Shown: in pieces, positions 16,523-24,592 of the stretch
Position numbering within the stretch: the first letter of the stretch is position 1
Layout: each line of letters begins with the position of its first letter
Assembly: GCA_964464035.1 (NCBI GenBank)
Contig: CAYXEN010000018.1
Location: 1 to 38,065 of the forward strand
Length of the DNA stretch: 38,065 nt
Reading direction: 5' to 3'
Source of the DNA: CAYXEN01 sp964464035
GTDB taxonomy: Bacteria > Krumholzibacteriota > Krumholzibacteriia > WVZY01
The notes under the pieces: model-generated
The model's input: only the letters and a program-made list of their open reading frames with translations
What the model was told of the DNA's origin: nothing
Database searches by the model: none
Translations under genes and position numbers: made by a program

Positions 16523-17268
16523 ACCACACCGCCGCAAAATCGATTTTTTGGTTCGGCACTCTGAGTTCTCTCATCCTTTTCATCATCCTCACCGTGGACA
16601 CTCACGGCCGCTTCGAAGAACTCACCCGGGCCGACAAGTTGAACGATCAGGTGGTAGCGGGCAAGCGGGCTTTCGAGAAGCACAATTGCAACGATTGTCA
16701 CACGATCCTCGGCTTCGGCGCTTACTACGCGCCGGACCTCACGCGAGCGTACGCGCGTCTCGGTGAGGATGCAATCAAGAGACGCCTGGCTTCGCCGGAC
16801 GTCGTATTCGCCGATTCGTTCCGCAAGATGCCGCAGCAGCATTTGAGCGAAAAAGAGATCGCGGACATCACGGCTTTTCTCGAATGGGTCTCCAACATAC
16901 AGAACCACGACTGGCCGCCCCAGCATTCCGAGCACCGCTGGAAACGCTCCACCGAGCGCATGCTCTCCGGCGCGGCCTTGAGCCCCGCCGCGGCGCTCAT
17001 AGAGCAGGAGAATTGCATGAGCTGTCATCGCCTTGGGGACAAGGGCGGCCGCACCGGCCCGCGCCTCGAATGGATCGGAGCGCGGCACGACTCCCAGTGG
17101 ATCGCGGATTTCCTCGCCTCCCCGCCGGAGGGCGTCGTGATGCCTAGCTTCGATTACCTGTCCCGCGAACAGCGGCTGATGATCGGCGACTTCCTCGTGA
17201 GCCTCGCAGCATCATCGAAGGTCGAGGAATTCTGGAGAGATGAGTACTCCAAGGAGGTGGCGAAATGA
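16519..17268 (+). CDS. norC: Nitric oxide reductase cytochrome c subunit, diheme form
   Basis: A 249-residue membrane-anchored cytochrome c that passes electrons to NorB. The N-terminal anchor (about residues 8-26) and the first heme site C57-N-D-C60-H61 with TILGFGAYYAPDL match NorC; M104 (RKMPQ) is a likely axial ligand. A second heme site, C166-M-S-C169-H170, with M208 (VVMPS) as likely axial ligand, forms an extra C-terminal cytochrome domain absent from the usual ~150-residue single-heme NorC. AAGGAGG lies 6 bases before the ATG at 16519, which overlaps the regulator's stop; the norB start in turn overlaps the stop of this gene. The additional heme domain may replace a separate soluble donor (inference). 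Confidence 0.9.
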   Translation: MNHTAAKSIFWFGTLSSLILFIILTVDTHGRFEELTRADKLNDQVVAGKRAFEKHNCNDCHTILGFGAYYAPDLTRAYARLGEDAIKRRLASPDVVFADSFRKMPQQHLSEKEIADITAFLEWVSNIQNHDWPPQHSEHRWKRSTERMLSGAALSPAAALIEQENCMSCHRLGDKGGRTGPRLEWIGARHDSQWIADFLASPPEGVVMPSFDYLSREQRLMIGDFLVSLAASSKVEEFWRDEYSKEVAK

Positions 17269-18599
17269 CATTTCAAAGCCAGCGTGTCGCACTCCCCTAC
17301 TTCGTCGTAGCCCTGCTTCTCTTCGGTCTCCAACTCATAATGGGGCTCTGGCTGGCGACACAGTATTTCGTAACGATACCTCAGAGCTTGGTGAACGTAT
17401 TTCCCTTCTCCACCGCGCGCGCCATGCACACGAATCTTCTCGTGCTTTGGCTTCTTCTCGGGTTCATGGGAGCCACGTATTACCTGGTCCCCGAAGAAAC
17501 GCAAAGGGAGCTGGCCTCCACGAAGCTGGCCATGCTCCAGCTCGTCATCCTCGTCGGCACGGGCGTGGCCGCCCTGGTGGGATTCGTCTTCGGATGGACG
17601 CAGGGCAGGCCGCTCCTGGAGATCCCCCGGCCGCTCGACATCTTCATTGTGATCGGGGCGCTCATATTCCTGGGCAACGTCGGGTGGACGATGATCAAGG
17701 CCCGCAACTGGACGGTCACCCAGGGTGCCTTGTTGGGCGGCCTTGCATTCCTCGCCGTGATGTATCTCTTCGGGATTCCTTTCTACAGGAATATCGCCGT
17801 CGACTGGTACTACTGGTGGTGGGTGATCCACCTCTGGGTGGAGGGCGCCTGGGAACTCGTCACGGCCGCCATCCTTGCCTTCATGCTGATAAAGATGACG
17901 GGCGTCGATCGGAGAATCATCGAGAAATGGCTCTACGTCGAACTGGGCCTGTTCCTGTTCACCGGGATCTCGGGCACGGGGCACCACTATTATTGGCTGG
18001 GGGCCCCCAAGTACTGGTTGTACATCGGCGGAATATTCTCCGCCCTCGAACCGCTCCCCTTGGTTCTCATGGTATGGGACGCCTGGCGCGAGATCCGCGC
18101 GAGCACCAGGCCGAAGGAACCGCGACTCACGTGGACCTATCTATGGGCGATGGTGATACTGCATTTCGTGGGAGCCGGCATGTTCGGCTTCGCGCACACG
18201 TTGCCCCAGATAAACTACTGGACCCACGGCAGCCAGGTAACCGTTTCCCACGGGCACCTCGCTTTCTACGGAGCTTACGCCCTGCTCAACCTTACGTTCT
18301 TCTACTTCGCCATCCCGCGCCTCAAGGGATCGCGGGAAGGATTGTACGAGGAGAAATCCGGGCACCTGGGGTTCTGGACCATGACCCTGGGGTTGGTCGG
18401 GATGGCCCTCGCGTTCGCCGTCGCAGGCGTCCTCCAGACCTATTTCGAAAGGATCCAGGGATCACCGTACATGCTCAGCCAGGGGCACGTGCGTTTCTGG
18501 ATGATGGTGGTTTTCCTGCACGGCCTCGTCGTGTTCACGGGCGCGTTGATAGTGATAAGACACTTGCTGACACTGAAGGTGCGCGCAGCCGCTTCCTAG
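17265..18599 (+). CDS. norB: Nitric oxide reductase large subunit
   Basis: A 444-residue, about 12-helix heme-copper-oxidase-family protein that reduces two NO to N2O. All metal and heme ligands of the cytochrome-dependent enzyme are present: H55 (low-spin heme b), H189 and E193 in HLWVEGAWE, H240/H241 in GTGHHYYW, E262, and H329/H331 in SHGHLAFYG. From H189 onward these keep a constant offset of 18 from the ligands of Pseudomonas aeruginosa NorB (H207, E211, H258, H259, E280, H347, H349). There is no long N-terminal extension, so it is the cNOR and not the quinol-dependent form. The ATGA overlap couples it to norC. No norQ or norD maturation genes follow. The stop codon lies within CTAG shared with the convergent gene. 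Confidence 0.95.
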   Translation: MTFQSQRVALPYFVVALLLFGLQLIMGLWLATQYFVTIPQSLVNVFPFSTARAMHTNLLVLWLLLGFMGATYYLVPEETQRELASTKLAMLQLVILVGTGVAALVGFVFGWTQGRPLLEIPRPLDIFIVIGALIFLGNVGWTMIKARNWTVTQGALLGGLAFLAVMYLFGIPFYRNIAVDWYYWWWVIHLWVEGAWELVTAAILAFMLIKMTGVDRRIIEKWLYVELGLFLFTGISGTGHHYYWLGAPKYWLYIGGIFSALEPLPLVLMVWDAWREIRASTRPKEPRLTWTYLWAMVILHFVGAGMFGFAHTLPQINYWTHGSQVTVSHGHLAFYGAYALLNLTFFYFAIPRLKGSREGLYEEKSGHLGFWTMTLGLVGMALAFAVAGVLQTYFERIQGSPYMLSQGHVRFWMMVVFLHGLVVFTGALIVIRHLLTLKVRAAAS

Positions 18600-18607
18600 C
18601 GGCTGCG
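18584..18607. terminator. Hairpin holding both convergent stop codons
   Basis: CGCAGCCGC (18584-18592) and GCGGCTGCG (18599-18607) form a perfect 9-bp stem with loop TTCCTA. The norB stop TAG (18597-18599) and the opposite gene's stop TAG (18598-18596 on the minus strand) share the tetranucleotide CTAG at the loop edge. No T tract follows on either side, so it may act as an RNA 3'-end protector or weak terminator. Confidence 0.5.
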
Positions 18608-21082
18608 TGACGCCTCAGCTCCGGCCGGGGCTCTCAGCATGGCCAGCAACGCGATGAGATAGACAGCGAGGGCTCCGTAGGCCACGGCGCTCAGGCCCAC
18701 GAACATCGCCAACAGGATGGCTGCGATCGAACTCAAGACGGTGGCGATGGCGTTCACGCACCATCCCCAGGGTACGAGCTCGGGATCGCAGCGCTCCGCC
18801 ATCCGGATGCCCGTGGGAAACGGCATGCCCATCAGCAGGCCGACCGGCATCAACATCAACACGGCTATGATGCATCTCGCCGCACGGCCGTATCCCATGA
18901 GTTCGGGAATGACGTGATTGAGCGCCCAGATGAGCGCAAGCACCAGCACGTCCAGAACGATGATGATGGTTACGCCGCGCCTGGCGAGGTTGTCGCTCGT
19001 CAAACGTTTTGCCAAGAAGCTCCCCACCCCGCAAAAGACGAGCAGGCTGAACAAGGTCACCGCCATCGAGTAGACGGGCCCGCCGAGGAAGACCATCAGC
19101 TTCTGTAGGATCGTGATCTCTATCGCCATGAAGGCGATACCGATGGCCGCGAAGTAGACGAAGACGTGAACCACGCCGACCCTGCCGGCGAGCTTCTTGA
19201 ACCTGCCCCTGAACGGCAGCAGGATGAACACAGCTCCCAGGATGACTATGAGTATGAAAGAGACCACGAGGATGAACAATCCCAGCGGGAACCTGGTTAT
19301 CGGATAGCCGCCGAAGGTCTTTTCGAACGGGTGCAGGAGGCTTCTCAGCTTGTAGAAGTTGAAGAAGAAGGGGGCATCGTCCGGCGTCGGCGTGATGTCA
19401 TAGAAGTACGCCTGCTTGAACTCCTCGAAATCCTCACCCTTCGCCCGGATAGCCGTATTGAACTCGCGGGCGCAAAGCGTGGGATTGAACACCCTGGTTT
19501 TCGCGAGAGCATCGTAAGGGCCGCCCGGCTCGTAGGCGAGAAGCGGGTTGTATATGACATCGAACTTCATTCGCCCGGCCCACTCTTTCATCTTCGCGAC
19601 TTCCTCGGAAGTGAACGGCTGAAGCTTTATGAGCGTTTCCGCCCAGGGATCGTCGTTGCGATGTCCCGCTATCACCATGATGTTTCTTTCCGGGTTCGCC
19701 ACGCCTCGTTTTTCGAGCACTTCCCTCGCAGTCACGGCCAGACGGAGGGTCTCGCGGGGCGGCGTGAAGAGCCAGCGCGAAAACGAGAGCACGCCGTTCG
19801 GGCTGAGGTGATCGAGAAACAGCGAAACGGCTTCCATGGTGTAGAGGTAATTCTCGGCAAGAGCATATGCTCCGGACGCCAGCGCGCTGAAAGTATCCAC
19901 GCCGCTCAGCTGGATGACTTCGTACTTCTTGCCGTCGCGCGTGAGGTAATGCCGACCCTCGGAGCAGACTACCGTAACGTCGCTTCGCCGGTAGAGCCCG
20001 CCGGCGAACTTGTTGTACTTGTTTTTCACATAATCTATGATCCACGGGTTTATGTCCACCGCGGTGACGTGCCTCGCCCCGCCGTGCAAAGCTATCGCCA
20101 CGTCGACTCCACCCCCGGGCCCGATCACCAGAACATCCCCGCCCGAGCGGATCACGTACGCGCAACCTTGCAGGTAATAGCCGAATATGTCCATCCTGGT
20201 CGGATCCCTGCCATCGAGCTTGATGATGCCGGTGGGAGCTATTCCATCCTGGAGGATGTAGCGGAAGATCAGCGGGGGCATCGGCCTTTCGTAGACCCTG
20301 GACAGCTTGCCCCCGAAACTCGAATAGGTGCTGGCGGGCTTTCCCACGTCCACCCGCGCCACTACGTGCCACCGGTGCTCGGTTTGGTACTGGTTGAATC
20401 GCTTCGAGGGGGGAAACGGAACGGGAATCACGTCGTCGTTGATGATGCTCGCGATCGCCAGCGCCGCCGCAATCAACGCGGTGACCCGGTAGCGTTTCCG
20501 TATCAGCCCGCCGCTGTTGCCCAGCATGACCGCGACGAGACCGGCGACCATGGACATCAGGAAGATCGTGCCCGGCGCTCCCAAGTAGTTTATTCCAAGT
20601 ATCGAGATAAGGCTGCCCGTACCCGCACCGAGAAGATCGAAGAAGTACAGCTTGTTTATCTGCTCATGACTCTTGCTCACGAGATATCCTATGCAGAGAC
20701 CGCCGAAGAAGAAAGGCGTCGCGGTGAGTACCAGTATCAGCAGGAGGGAATACAGCTGCGAATAATCATTGTACATGTAAATCGACATCGCATCGAAGTT
20801 GATCTTGGTTATCGTGATGAAGCAGACCATGGTTGCAAGACCATAGAGCCACGCGCAATCGGCCAAGAGCACCGGGTCGACGGTATCGCCGCTGAAGCGT
20901 TTGTCCACGGTAAGCACCGTGCCCGCGGCACCGAACCCGAGCAGAGTGAGGCTTATGATCATGTAGGTGAAATGATGGTACGTCATCACGGAGAAGATCC
21001 GTGTCATCGTAACCTCGAGCACCAGCACGCTCATCGCGAGAATGAAGATGGCCGGACCTGAGAAGCGGGGAAGGGGTTTCAT
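18596..21082 (-). CDS. Spermidine-synthase-like membrane protein (methyltransferase domain flanked by membrane helices)
   Basis: An 828-residue protein in three parts. About 7 membrane segments occupy the N-terminal ~230 residues. A soluble Rossmann methyltransferase domain of the spermidine synthase family spans about 300-500 (nucleotide site VLVIGPGGGVDVAIAL near 315, acidic AVDINPWIIDYV, then SEGRHYL). A second membrane block covers the last ~230 residues. Such fusions are annotated as spermidine synthase or hypothetical membrane proteins; polyamine synthesis has not been shown for most. The catalytic-loop Asp of true spermidine synthases is not clearly present (LSGVDTFSAL). I chose the ATG at 21082 since the upstream extension is charged and lacks a signal; the ribosome site (GGGAG) is weak. 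It is divergent from another family member 107 bases away. Confidence 0.75.
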   Translation of the reverse strand: MKPLPRFSGPAIFILAMSVLVLEVTMTRIFSVMTYHHFTYMIISLTLLGFGAAGTVLTVDKRFSGDTVDPVLLADCAWLYGLATMVCFITITKINFDAMSIYMYNDYSQLYSLLLILVLTATPFFFGGLCIGYLVSKSHEQINKLYFFDLLGAGTGSLISILGINYLGAPGTIFLMSMVAGLVAVMLGNSGGLIRKRYRVTALIAAALAIASIINDDVIPVPFPPSKRFNQYQTEHRWHVVARVDVGKPASTYSSFGGKLSRVYERPMPPLIFRYILQDGIAPTGIIKLDGRDPTRMDIFGYYLQGCAYVIRSGGDVLVIGPGGGVDVAIALHGGARHVTAVDINPWIIDYVKNKYNKFAGGLYRRSDVTVVCSEGRHYLTRDGKKYEVIQLSGVDTFSALASGAYALAENYLYTMEAVSLFLDHLSPNGVLSFSRWLFTPPRETLRLAVTAREVLEKRGVANPERNIMVIAGHRNDDPWAETLIKLQPFTSEEVAKMKEWAGRMKFDVIYNPLLAYEPGGPYDALAKTRVFNPTLCAREFNTAIRAKGEDFEEFKQAYFYDITPTPDDAPFFFNFYKLRSLLHPFEKTFGGYPITRFPLGLFILVVSFILIVILGAVFILLPFRGRFKKLAGRVGVVHVFVYFAAIGIAFMAIEITILQKLMVFLGGPVYSMAVTLFSLLVFCGVGSFLAKRLTSDNLARRGVTIIIVLDVLVLALIWALNHVIPELMGYGRAARCIIAVLMLMPVGLLMGMPFPTGIRMAERCDPELVPWGWCVNAIATVLSSIAAILLAMFVGLSAVAYGALAVYLIALLAMLRAPAGAEASRSR

Positions 21083-21154
21083 TCTGTCAGACTCCCATCC
21101 GTGAGTTTTCAACTTGCAGGGAACATTCAAGGGGGATCGAGGCAAGAATTAGCC

Positions 21155-21183
21155 TTGCTCTCGACTTCCCTGGATTCTACAAT
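21155..21183 (+). promoter_or_regulatory. Promoter of the 507-residue spermidine-synthase-like gene (leaderless layout)
   Basis: TTGCTC (21155-21160), 17 bases, TACAAT (21178-21183). Six bases separate the -10 from the A of the ATG at 21190, the same geometry as at the Rrf2 gene. No Shine-Dalgarno sequence precedes either candidate ATG (21184, 21190). Confidence 0.5.
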
Positions 21184-21189
21184 ATGTGC

Positions 21190-22713
21190 ATGGTTAACAT
21201 CTACATCTATTTCGCCGTCAGCGTCTGCGGCGCATCCATTCTCGCAATTGAAATCCTCGGCACCAGAATCATAGGGCCTTTCTATGGGGTGGATCTTTAC
21301 CTCTGGACATCCCTCATTGGTGTTACCCTCGCCGCCCTCAGTGCCGGCTACGCCGCGGGGGGAAGGCTGGCCGATCGAGGACCAAAGCTTGAGCGTCTTT
21401 GCTGGCTGATCGGTCTCTCGGGCCTATGGGTCGTCGTAATACCATGGCTTCGACATCCCGTGCTCGCGACAACCGAGTCAGCCGGATTGAGGACCGCGGT
21501 TCTAGTCACCGCTACCATACTGTTCTTCCCGCCCTTGGTCCTACTTGGGATGGCAAGCCCGTACGCAATCCGCTTGAAGGCATCCAACTTGGATGTCGTC
21601 GGTAGAACCGCCGGCAACCTCTATGCCGTATCCACCGCCGCCAGCGTCATTGCGGCTATCTGCACGGGCTTTTTCCTCATTCCCAACATGGGAGTCAGCC
21701 GCTTGACATTCCTGATCGGCATCGCACTCATCATTACGGCGCTCTTGGGATTTCTGGCAAAGCGAAGAGGGTTGGCTGCGCTGGCTGCATTCGTGGCGGT
21801 TCCAATCATTGGCGCGGGAGCGTTCCTGGCCGCCCCCGAACAGAAGGCCGATCCTGACAACGGGCTCATAGCCATAGAACACAGTGCTTACGCCGAGATC
21901 CGGGTTGTCGACATGGATGGAGCGAGGTTCATGCTCATCGACGGAAGCACGCATACAATAGCTGATCCTGAAACATGGGAGTCTCGTTTCGCCTATGTGG
22001 ACGTTCTTGATATAGCAAAAGGCTTTTTCAAATATCCGGGCAGGCTGCTTCTCATCGGGCTCGGGGGCGGTTCAGTCGTAAAGCAATATGCCCGCGACGG
22101 CTGGGACGTAGACGCGGTGGAAATCGATCCGGTGGTCGTCCAAGTCGCCAACAGGTATTTCGATTTGAAGCCATCCGAAGCCAGAATCTTTCGTATGGAC
22201 GGCAGGCATTTCCTGATTGCTTCCAGCGATAATTACGATCTTGTCATCCTGGACGCATTCGGCAGCAGCTCCATTCCATTTCACTTGGTAACAAAGGAAG
22301 CGTTCGAATTGATCCGTTCAAGACTGGTCCCCGATGGGATGCTCGCATTGAATGTCGAAGCCGTTGGATGGCACGACGCGATAGTTCATTCGCTGTTCGC
22401 TACGTTGCAACAGGTATTCGCGAACGTGTGCGTCCTCCCGATTGCGGAGCCGCCGGACCAGCTCGGCAACCTCGTCCTCTTGGCGTCGGACAGGGAACTC
22501 AAGCTGAACGAGGAGCCTCCGGTACCACTATCACGATTCAGCGCCGAATACAACCGTGCGCATGCCTGGGACAACCGATTCAAAGTCGATGCCGGTGACG
22601 CGCCTGTACTAACGGACGAGAAGAATCCTGTTGACGTCTGGGCGGAGCGTATCAATCTGGTTGCGAGAAAGAATCTGCACGAGTACTTCGGCTCGCGGGC
22701 GATTGCATGGTAA
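21190..22713 (+). CDS. Fused membrane / spermidine-synthase-like protein
   Basis: A 507-residue protein. About seven membrane helices fill residues 1-200. The C-terminal half is a spermidine-synthase-type domain: a short beta N-terminal part (YAEIRVVDMDGARFMLIDG), the nucleotide loop LLLIGLGGGSVVKQYA, the acidic strand AVEIDPVVVQVANRYF, DGRHFL, and LVILDAFGSSSIPFHLVTKEAF, which is close to the catalytic Asp loop of aminopropyltransferases. Of the three family members here this is the closest to a functional SpeE-like domain. I prefer the ATG at 21190, where the predicted transcript starts, over 21184; both lack a ribosome site. The 3' end shares a hairpin with the convergent lipoprotein gene. 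Confidence 0.8.
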   Translation: MVNIYIYFAVSVCGASILAIEILGTRIIGPFYGVDLYLWTSLIGVTLAALSAGYAAGGRLADRGPKLERLCWLIGLSGLWVVVIPWLRHPVLATTESAGLRTAVLVTATILFFPPLVLLGMASPYAIRLKASNLDVVGRTAGNLYAVSTAASVIAAICTGFFLIPNMGVSRLTFLIGIALIITALLGFLAKRRGLAALAAFVAVPIIGAGAFLAAPEQKADPDNGLIAIEHSAYAEIRVVDMDGARFMLIDGSTHTIADPETWESRFAYVDVLDIAKGFFKYPGRLLLIGLGGGSVVKQYARDGWDVDAVEIDPVVVQVANRYFDLKPSEARIFRMDGRHFLIASSDNYDLVILDAFGSSSIPFHLVTKEAFELIRSRLVPDGMLALNVEAVGWHDAIVHSLFATLQQVFANVCVLPIAEPPDQLGNLVLLASDRELKLNEEPPVPLSRFSAEYNRAHAWDNRFKVDAGDAPVLTDEKNPVDVWAERINLVARKNLHEYFGSRAIAW

Positions 22714-22729
22714 TCGCCGGAGTCTAGAA

Positions 22730-22753
22730 AAGCCGATTTCCCTACATCGGCTT
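22730..22753. terminator. Shared bidirectional terminator
   Basis: AAGCCGAT (22730-22737) and ATCGGCTT (22746-22753) form a perfect 8-bp stem with an 8-base loop. On the minus strand it is followed by TTCTAG after TT of the stem, giving a short T run. It lies between two convergent genes and contains the last codons and stop of the lipoprotein gene. Confidence 0.6.
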
Positions 22754-23074
22754 GAATTCACCGCTCTCCACGACAAGGACAGGATGGCCTTCCAGTGTCT
22801 TGGGAATCTTGCGATCCAGCTCATCCGTCAGCTCGATCACCATGACCTTGATGCAGGGAGTTCCGTTGTCGAGTTCCCCGATCGCCACCCCTACAACACC
22901 GGGGATCGCCATGAGATCCTCCACGTGGGCTTCCATCACTGCCTTGATATCTCGAATAGGCATATGGTTCCTACTTTCATGTCCCGGTTGGCAGGCGCTT
23001 ATCATGATCGAAACCAGCCATAGGATGCCGAGAAGCCGAAAAGTCGATGTGAACACCTTTTCATACTCATGCAT
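22742..23074 (-). CDS. Small lipoprotein resembling the propeptide region of the neighbouring trypsin-like protease
   Basis: A 110-residue predicted lipoprotein. A hydrophobic segment (about residues 12-27) ends in the lipobox-like MISAC, so the mature protein would begin at C28. The mature part (IKAVMEAHVEDLMAIPGVVGVAIGEL, split here as two segments around the VxGVAIG strand; IKVMVIELTDEL; IPKTLEGHPVLVVESG) lines up by eye with residues 54-122 of the next protein, the segment preceding its protease domain. GGAG lies 7 bases before the ATG. It has no catalytic residues. A free-standing propeptide-like domain next to its protease could be an inhibitor or chaperone for it (inference). Confidence 0.75.
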   Translation of the reverse strand: MHEYEKVFTSTFRLLGILWLVSIMISACQPGHESRNHMPIRDIKAVMEAHVEDLMAIPGVVGVAIGELDNGTPCIKVMVIELTDELDRKIPKTLEGHPVLVVESGEFKPM

Positions 23075-23201
23075 AGCTGATCTCCATTAGTCGGCTCCAG
23101 CGCGTCGCGAAGAAGTATCACAAATAAATAGCCGGCGGGAGACAAGTTGCGATGCCTTGGGATCGCTCGTACCGAAAAGGACAAGCTATCCCGAATAATA
23201 G

Positions 23202-23235
23202 GCCCGCCGCCGGCTATCGACTGCCGGCAGCGGGC
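23202..23235. terminator. Strong GC-rich hairpin between the lipoprotein and protease genes
   Basis: GCCCGCCGCCGGC (23202-23214) pairs with GCCGGCAGCGGGC (23223-23235), 12 of 13 positions, with an 8-base loop. It lies 52 bases beyond the protease stop. The T content after the stem is low on the minus strand (CTATTATTC), so termination would be partial; the lipoprotein gene follows 128 bases later. Confidence 0.45.
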
Positions 23236-23259
23236 TGTTCTTGCTTCTCCCACAAAGTA

Positions 23260-23275
23260 CTGCAGCATGCTGCAG
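23260..23275. repeat. Perfect 16-bp palindrome after the protease gene
   Basis: CTGCAGCATGCTGCAG reads the same on both strands, 11 bases beyond the protease stop on the minus strand. Extended outwards it folds to a 10-bp-class stem with loop CATG followed on the minus strand by TTTGTGG. It may act as a weak terminator together with the hairpin at 23202-23235, or as a protein-binding site. Confidence 0.5.
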
Positions 23276-23286
23276 CACTAAAGGGG

Positions 23287-24411
23287 CTAGTTCCCCACCA
23301 TCGAAGCGTTCAAGAAGGCCAAAACCTCGTCGATAGGATTGGCAACCGCGAGAGTGCTGCTGCCCGCAAACAAGAGTCCTACCGCTCGTGGGTTCGTAGT
23401 CACGTCCTCCACCATCAACGACCCGGAGTCTCCGCCCGCCAAGAACTTGCTGCCTCTGTTCTTGATGATAATCTGGCCGGTAAAGGTCTTGGTGAATGCA
23501 TTGCCGCCTGCGCACTCGTTCTCGTAGGAGACGCTCACGGTGGCATTCAAGGCGTCAACGGAACTCCTGGTGAGTCCGGTCGTGCGGCCGCTCTTCTTTA
23601 CCGCCTGGCCGATGTAAGCGGCGACCGTCTGGGAGGAGATCGTCCCGACTTCGAGAATCGCTCCGCTCGGATCAACCATGCCGTCGATGATCGTGGCACT
23701 CGAGCAGTCAACGTTGCTACCGGGTAGAGAGCTGCTCACTACCAAGGTTGCAACGTTCTGCGCGTTGTTGGCGTTGCAACCGACATCGATCAAGCCGGGT
23801 TGAATAATGTAGTCGCCGGTTTGCGCAACTCGATTGTTGCCTCCCGAAACGATATCGGCCTCGAAGACGTGGTAGTTGCTAAGGATACGCAGCTGGCCGC
23901 CGACCTGGATCAACGAGCCCAGCGTTCCCCCGCAGCAGTAGCCGTTGGCCAGATCATAACGCCAGCCTCCGGATGTACCGAGCTGAATCGGGGGAGTTTG
24001 CTTGGCCTTATGGTCGACTTTCGTATTGCCACCGGGCTTGCCTTTCATGGCGACGATCTTGTCGGTCAGAACAACCTTGACCGGGACTCCTTCGATCATC
24101 TTGGGGGCGGCCCTCATGGCCCTGCGCGATGTCACCATGATCATAATAGCCGGCTTGCCGTCATCGTTGAGCGTGGTGGCCGTTCCGATCACTTCCGGAT
24201 CAGCCATCAAGCTCGCCGTATGGCGATTTTGAACAGCCATGATGGATTGAACTTTGGCGCTGTTTACACTCAACAATTCCTTGGCTGGTTGTTGGGGCGC
24301 AATCGGTGTTTGATCAGAGCTTTGACATCCCCAGACAACGAGGAAGGCGGCGAGGAGCGCGCTGATGAGGATCAAAGCTGCCCAGCGTGACCGCTTGAAT
24401 GATGAGTTCAT
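23287..24411 (-). CDS. Trypsin-like serine protease lipoprotein
   Basis: A 374-residue predicted lipoprotein. Hydrophobic residues 11-28 end in VVWGC with C29 as the lipid-attachment site. Residues 54-122 form a small domain (VIGTATTLNDDGKPAIMIMV, MIEGVPVKVVLTD) that I take as a propeptide-like segment. The protease domain (about 150-374) shows H181 (LSNYHVFEAD), a likely D235 (SNVDCSSATI, where relatives have VDAAIA) and S329 (GGDSGSLM), so the catalytic triad appears complete. Five cysteines (C159, C160, C212, C236, C300) could form disulfides. The expected place of action is the outer surface or periplasm. It lies upstream of a small paralogue of its own propeptide-like domain and has a promoter at 24474-24503. 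Substrate unknown. Confidence 0.85.
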   Translation of the reverse strand: MNSSFKRSRWAALILISALLAAFLVVWGCQSSDQTPIAPQQPAKELLSVNSAKVQSIMAVQNRHTASLMADPEVIGTATTLNDDGKPAIMIMVTSRRAMRAAPKMIEGVPVKVVLTDKIVAMKGKPGGNTKVDHKAKQTPPIQLGTSGGWRYDLANGYCCGGTLGSLIQVGGQLRILSNYHVFEADIVSGGNNRVAQTGDYIIQPGLIDVGCNANNAQNVATLVVSSSLPGSNVDCSSATIIDGMVDPSGAILEVGTISSQTVAAYIGQAVKKSGRTTGLTRSSVDALNATVSVSYENECAGGNAFTKTFTGQIIIKNRGSKFLAGGDSGSLMVEDVTTNPRAVGLLFAGSSTLAVANPIDEVLAFLNASMVGN

Positions 24412-24473
24412 GCAGTCCTCCTAGGGTTAAGGGTGGGGTAAAACCAGACAGCACAAATGAATGGGATTTTGCT

Positions 24474-24503
24474 ATTTTACGGATAATGGAGATCCTCAGT
24501 CAA
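24474..24503 (-). promoter_or_regulatory. Putative promoter of the protease gene
   Basis: On the minus strand TTGACT (24498-24503), 18 bases, TAAAAT (24474-24479), about 63 bases before the ATG at 24411. Confidence 0.5.
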
Positions 24504-24592
24504 GATAAACTTGACATATCTCTTGTTTTTCCATGAAGTGCGGCACGGGGAGACCGACGCCATGGAGAAAGAGCACTACCATGCAATGATCT

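Noticed and set aside
19166..21061. 631-codon plus-strand frame opposite the 828-residue membrane protein
   Set aside because: Composition is polar and charged in mirror image of the hydrophobic helices on the other strand; no motif.
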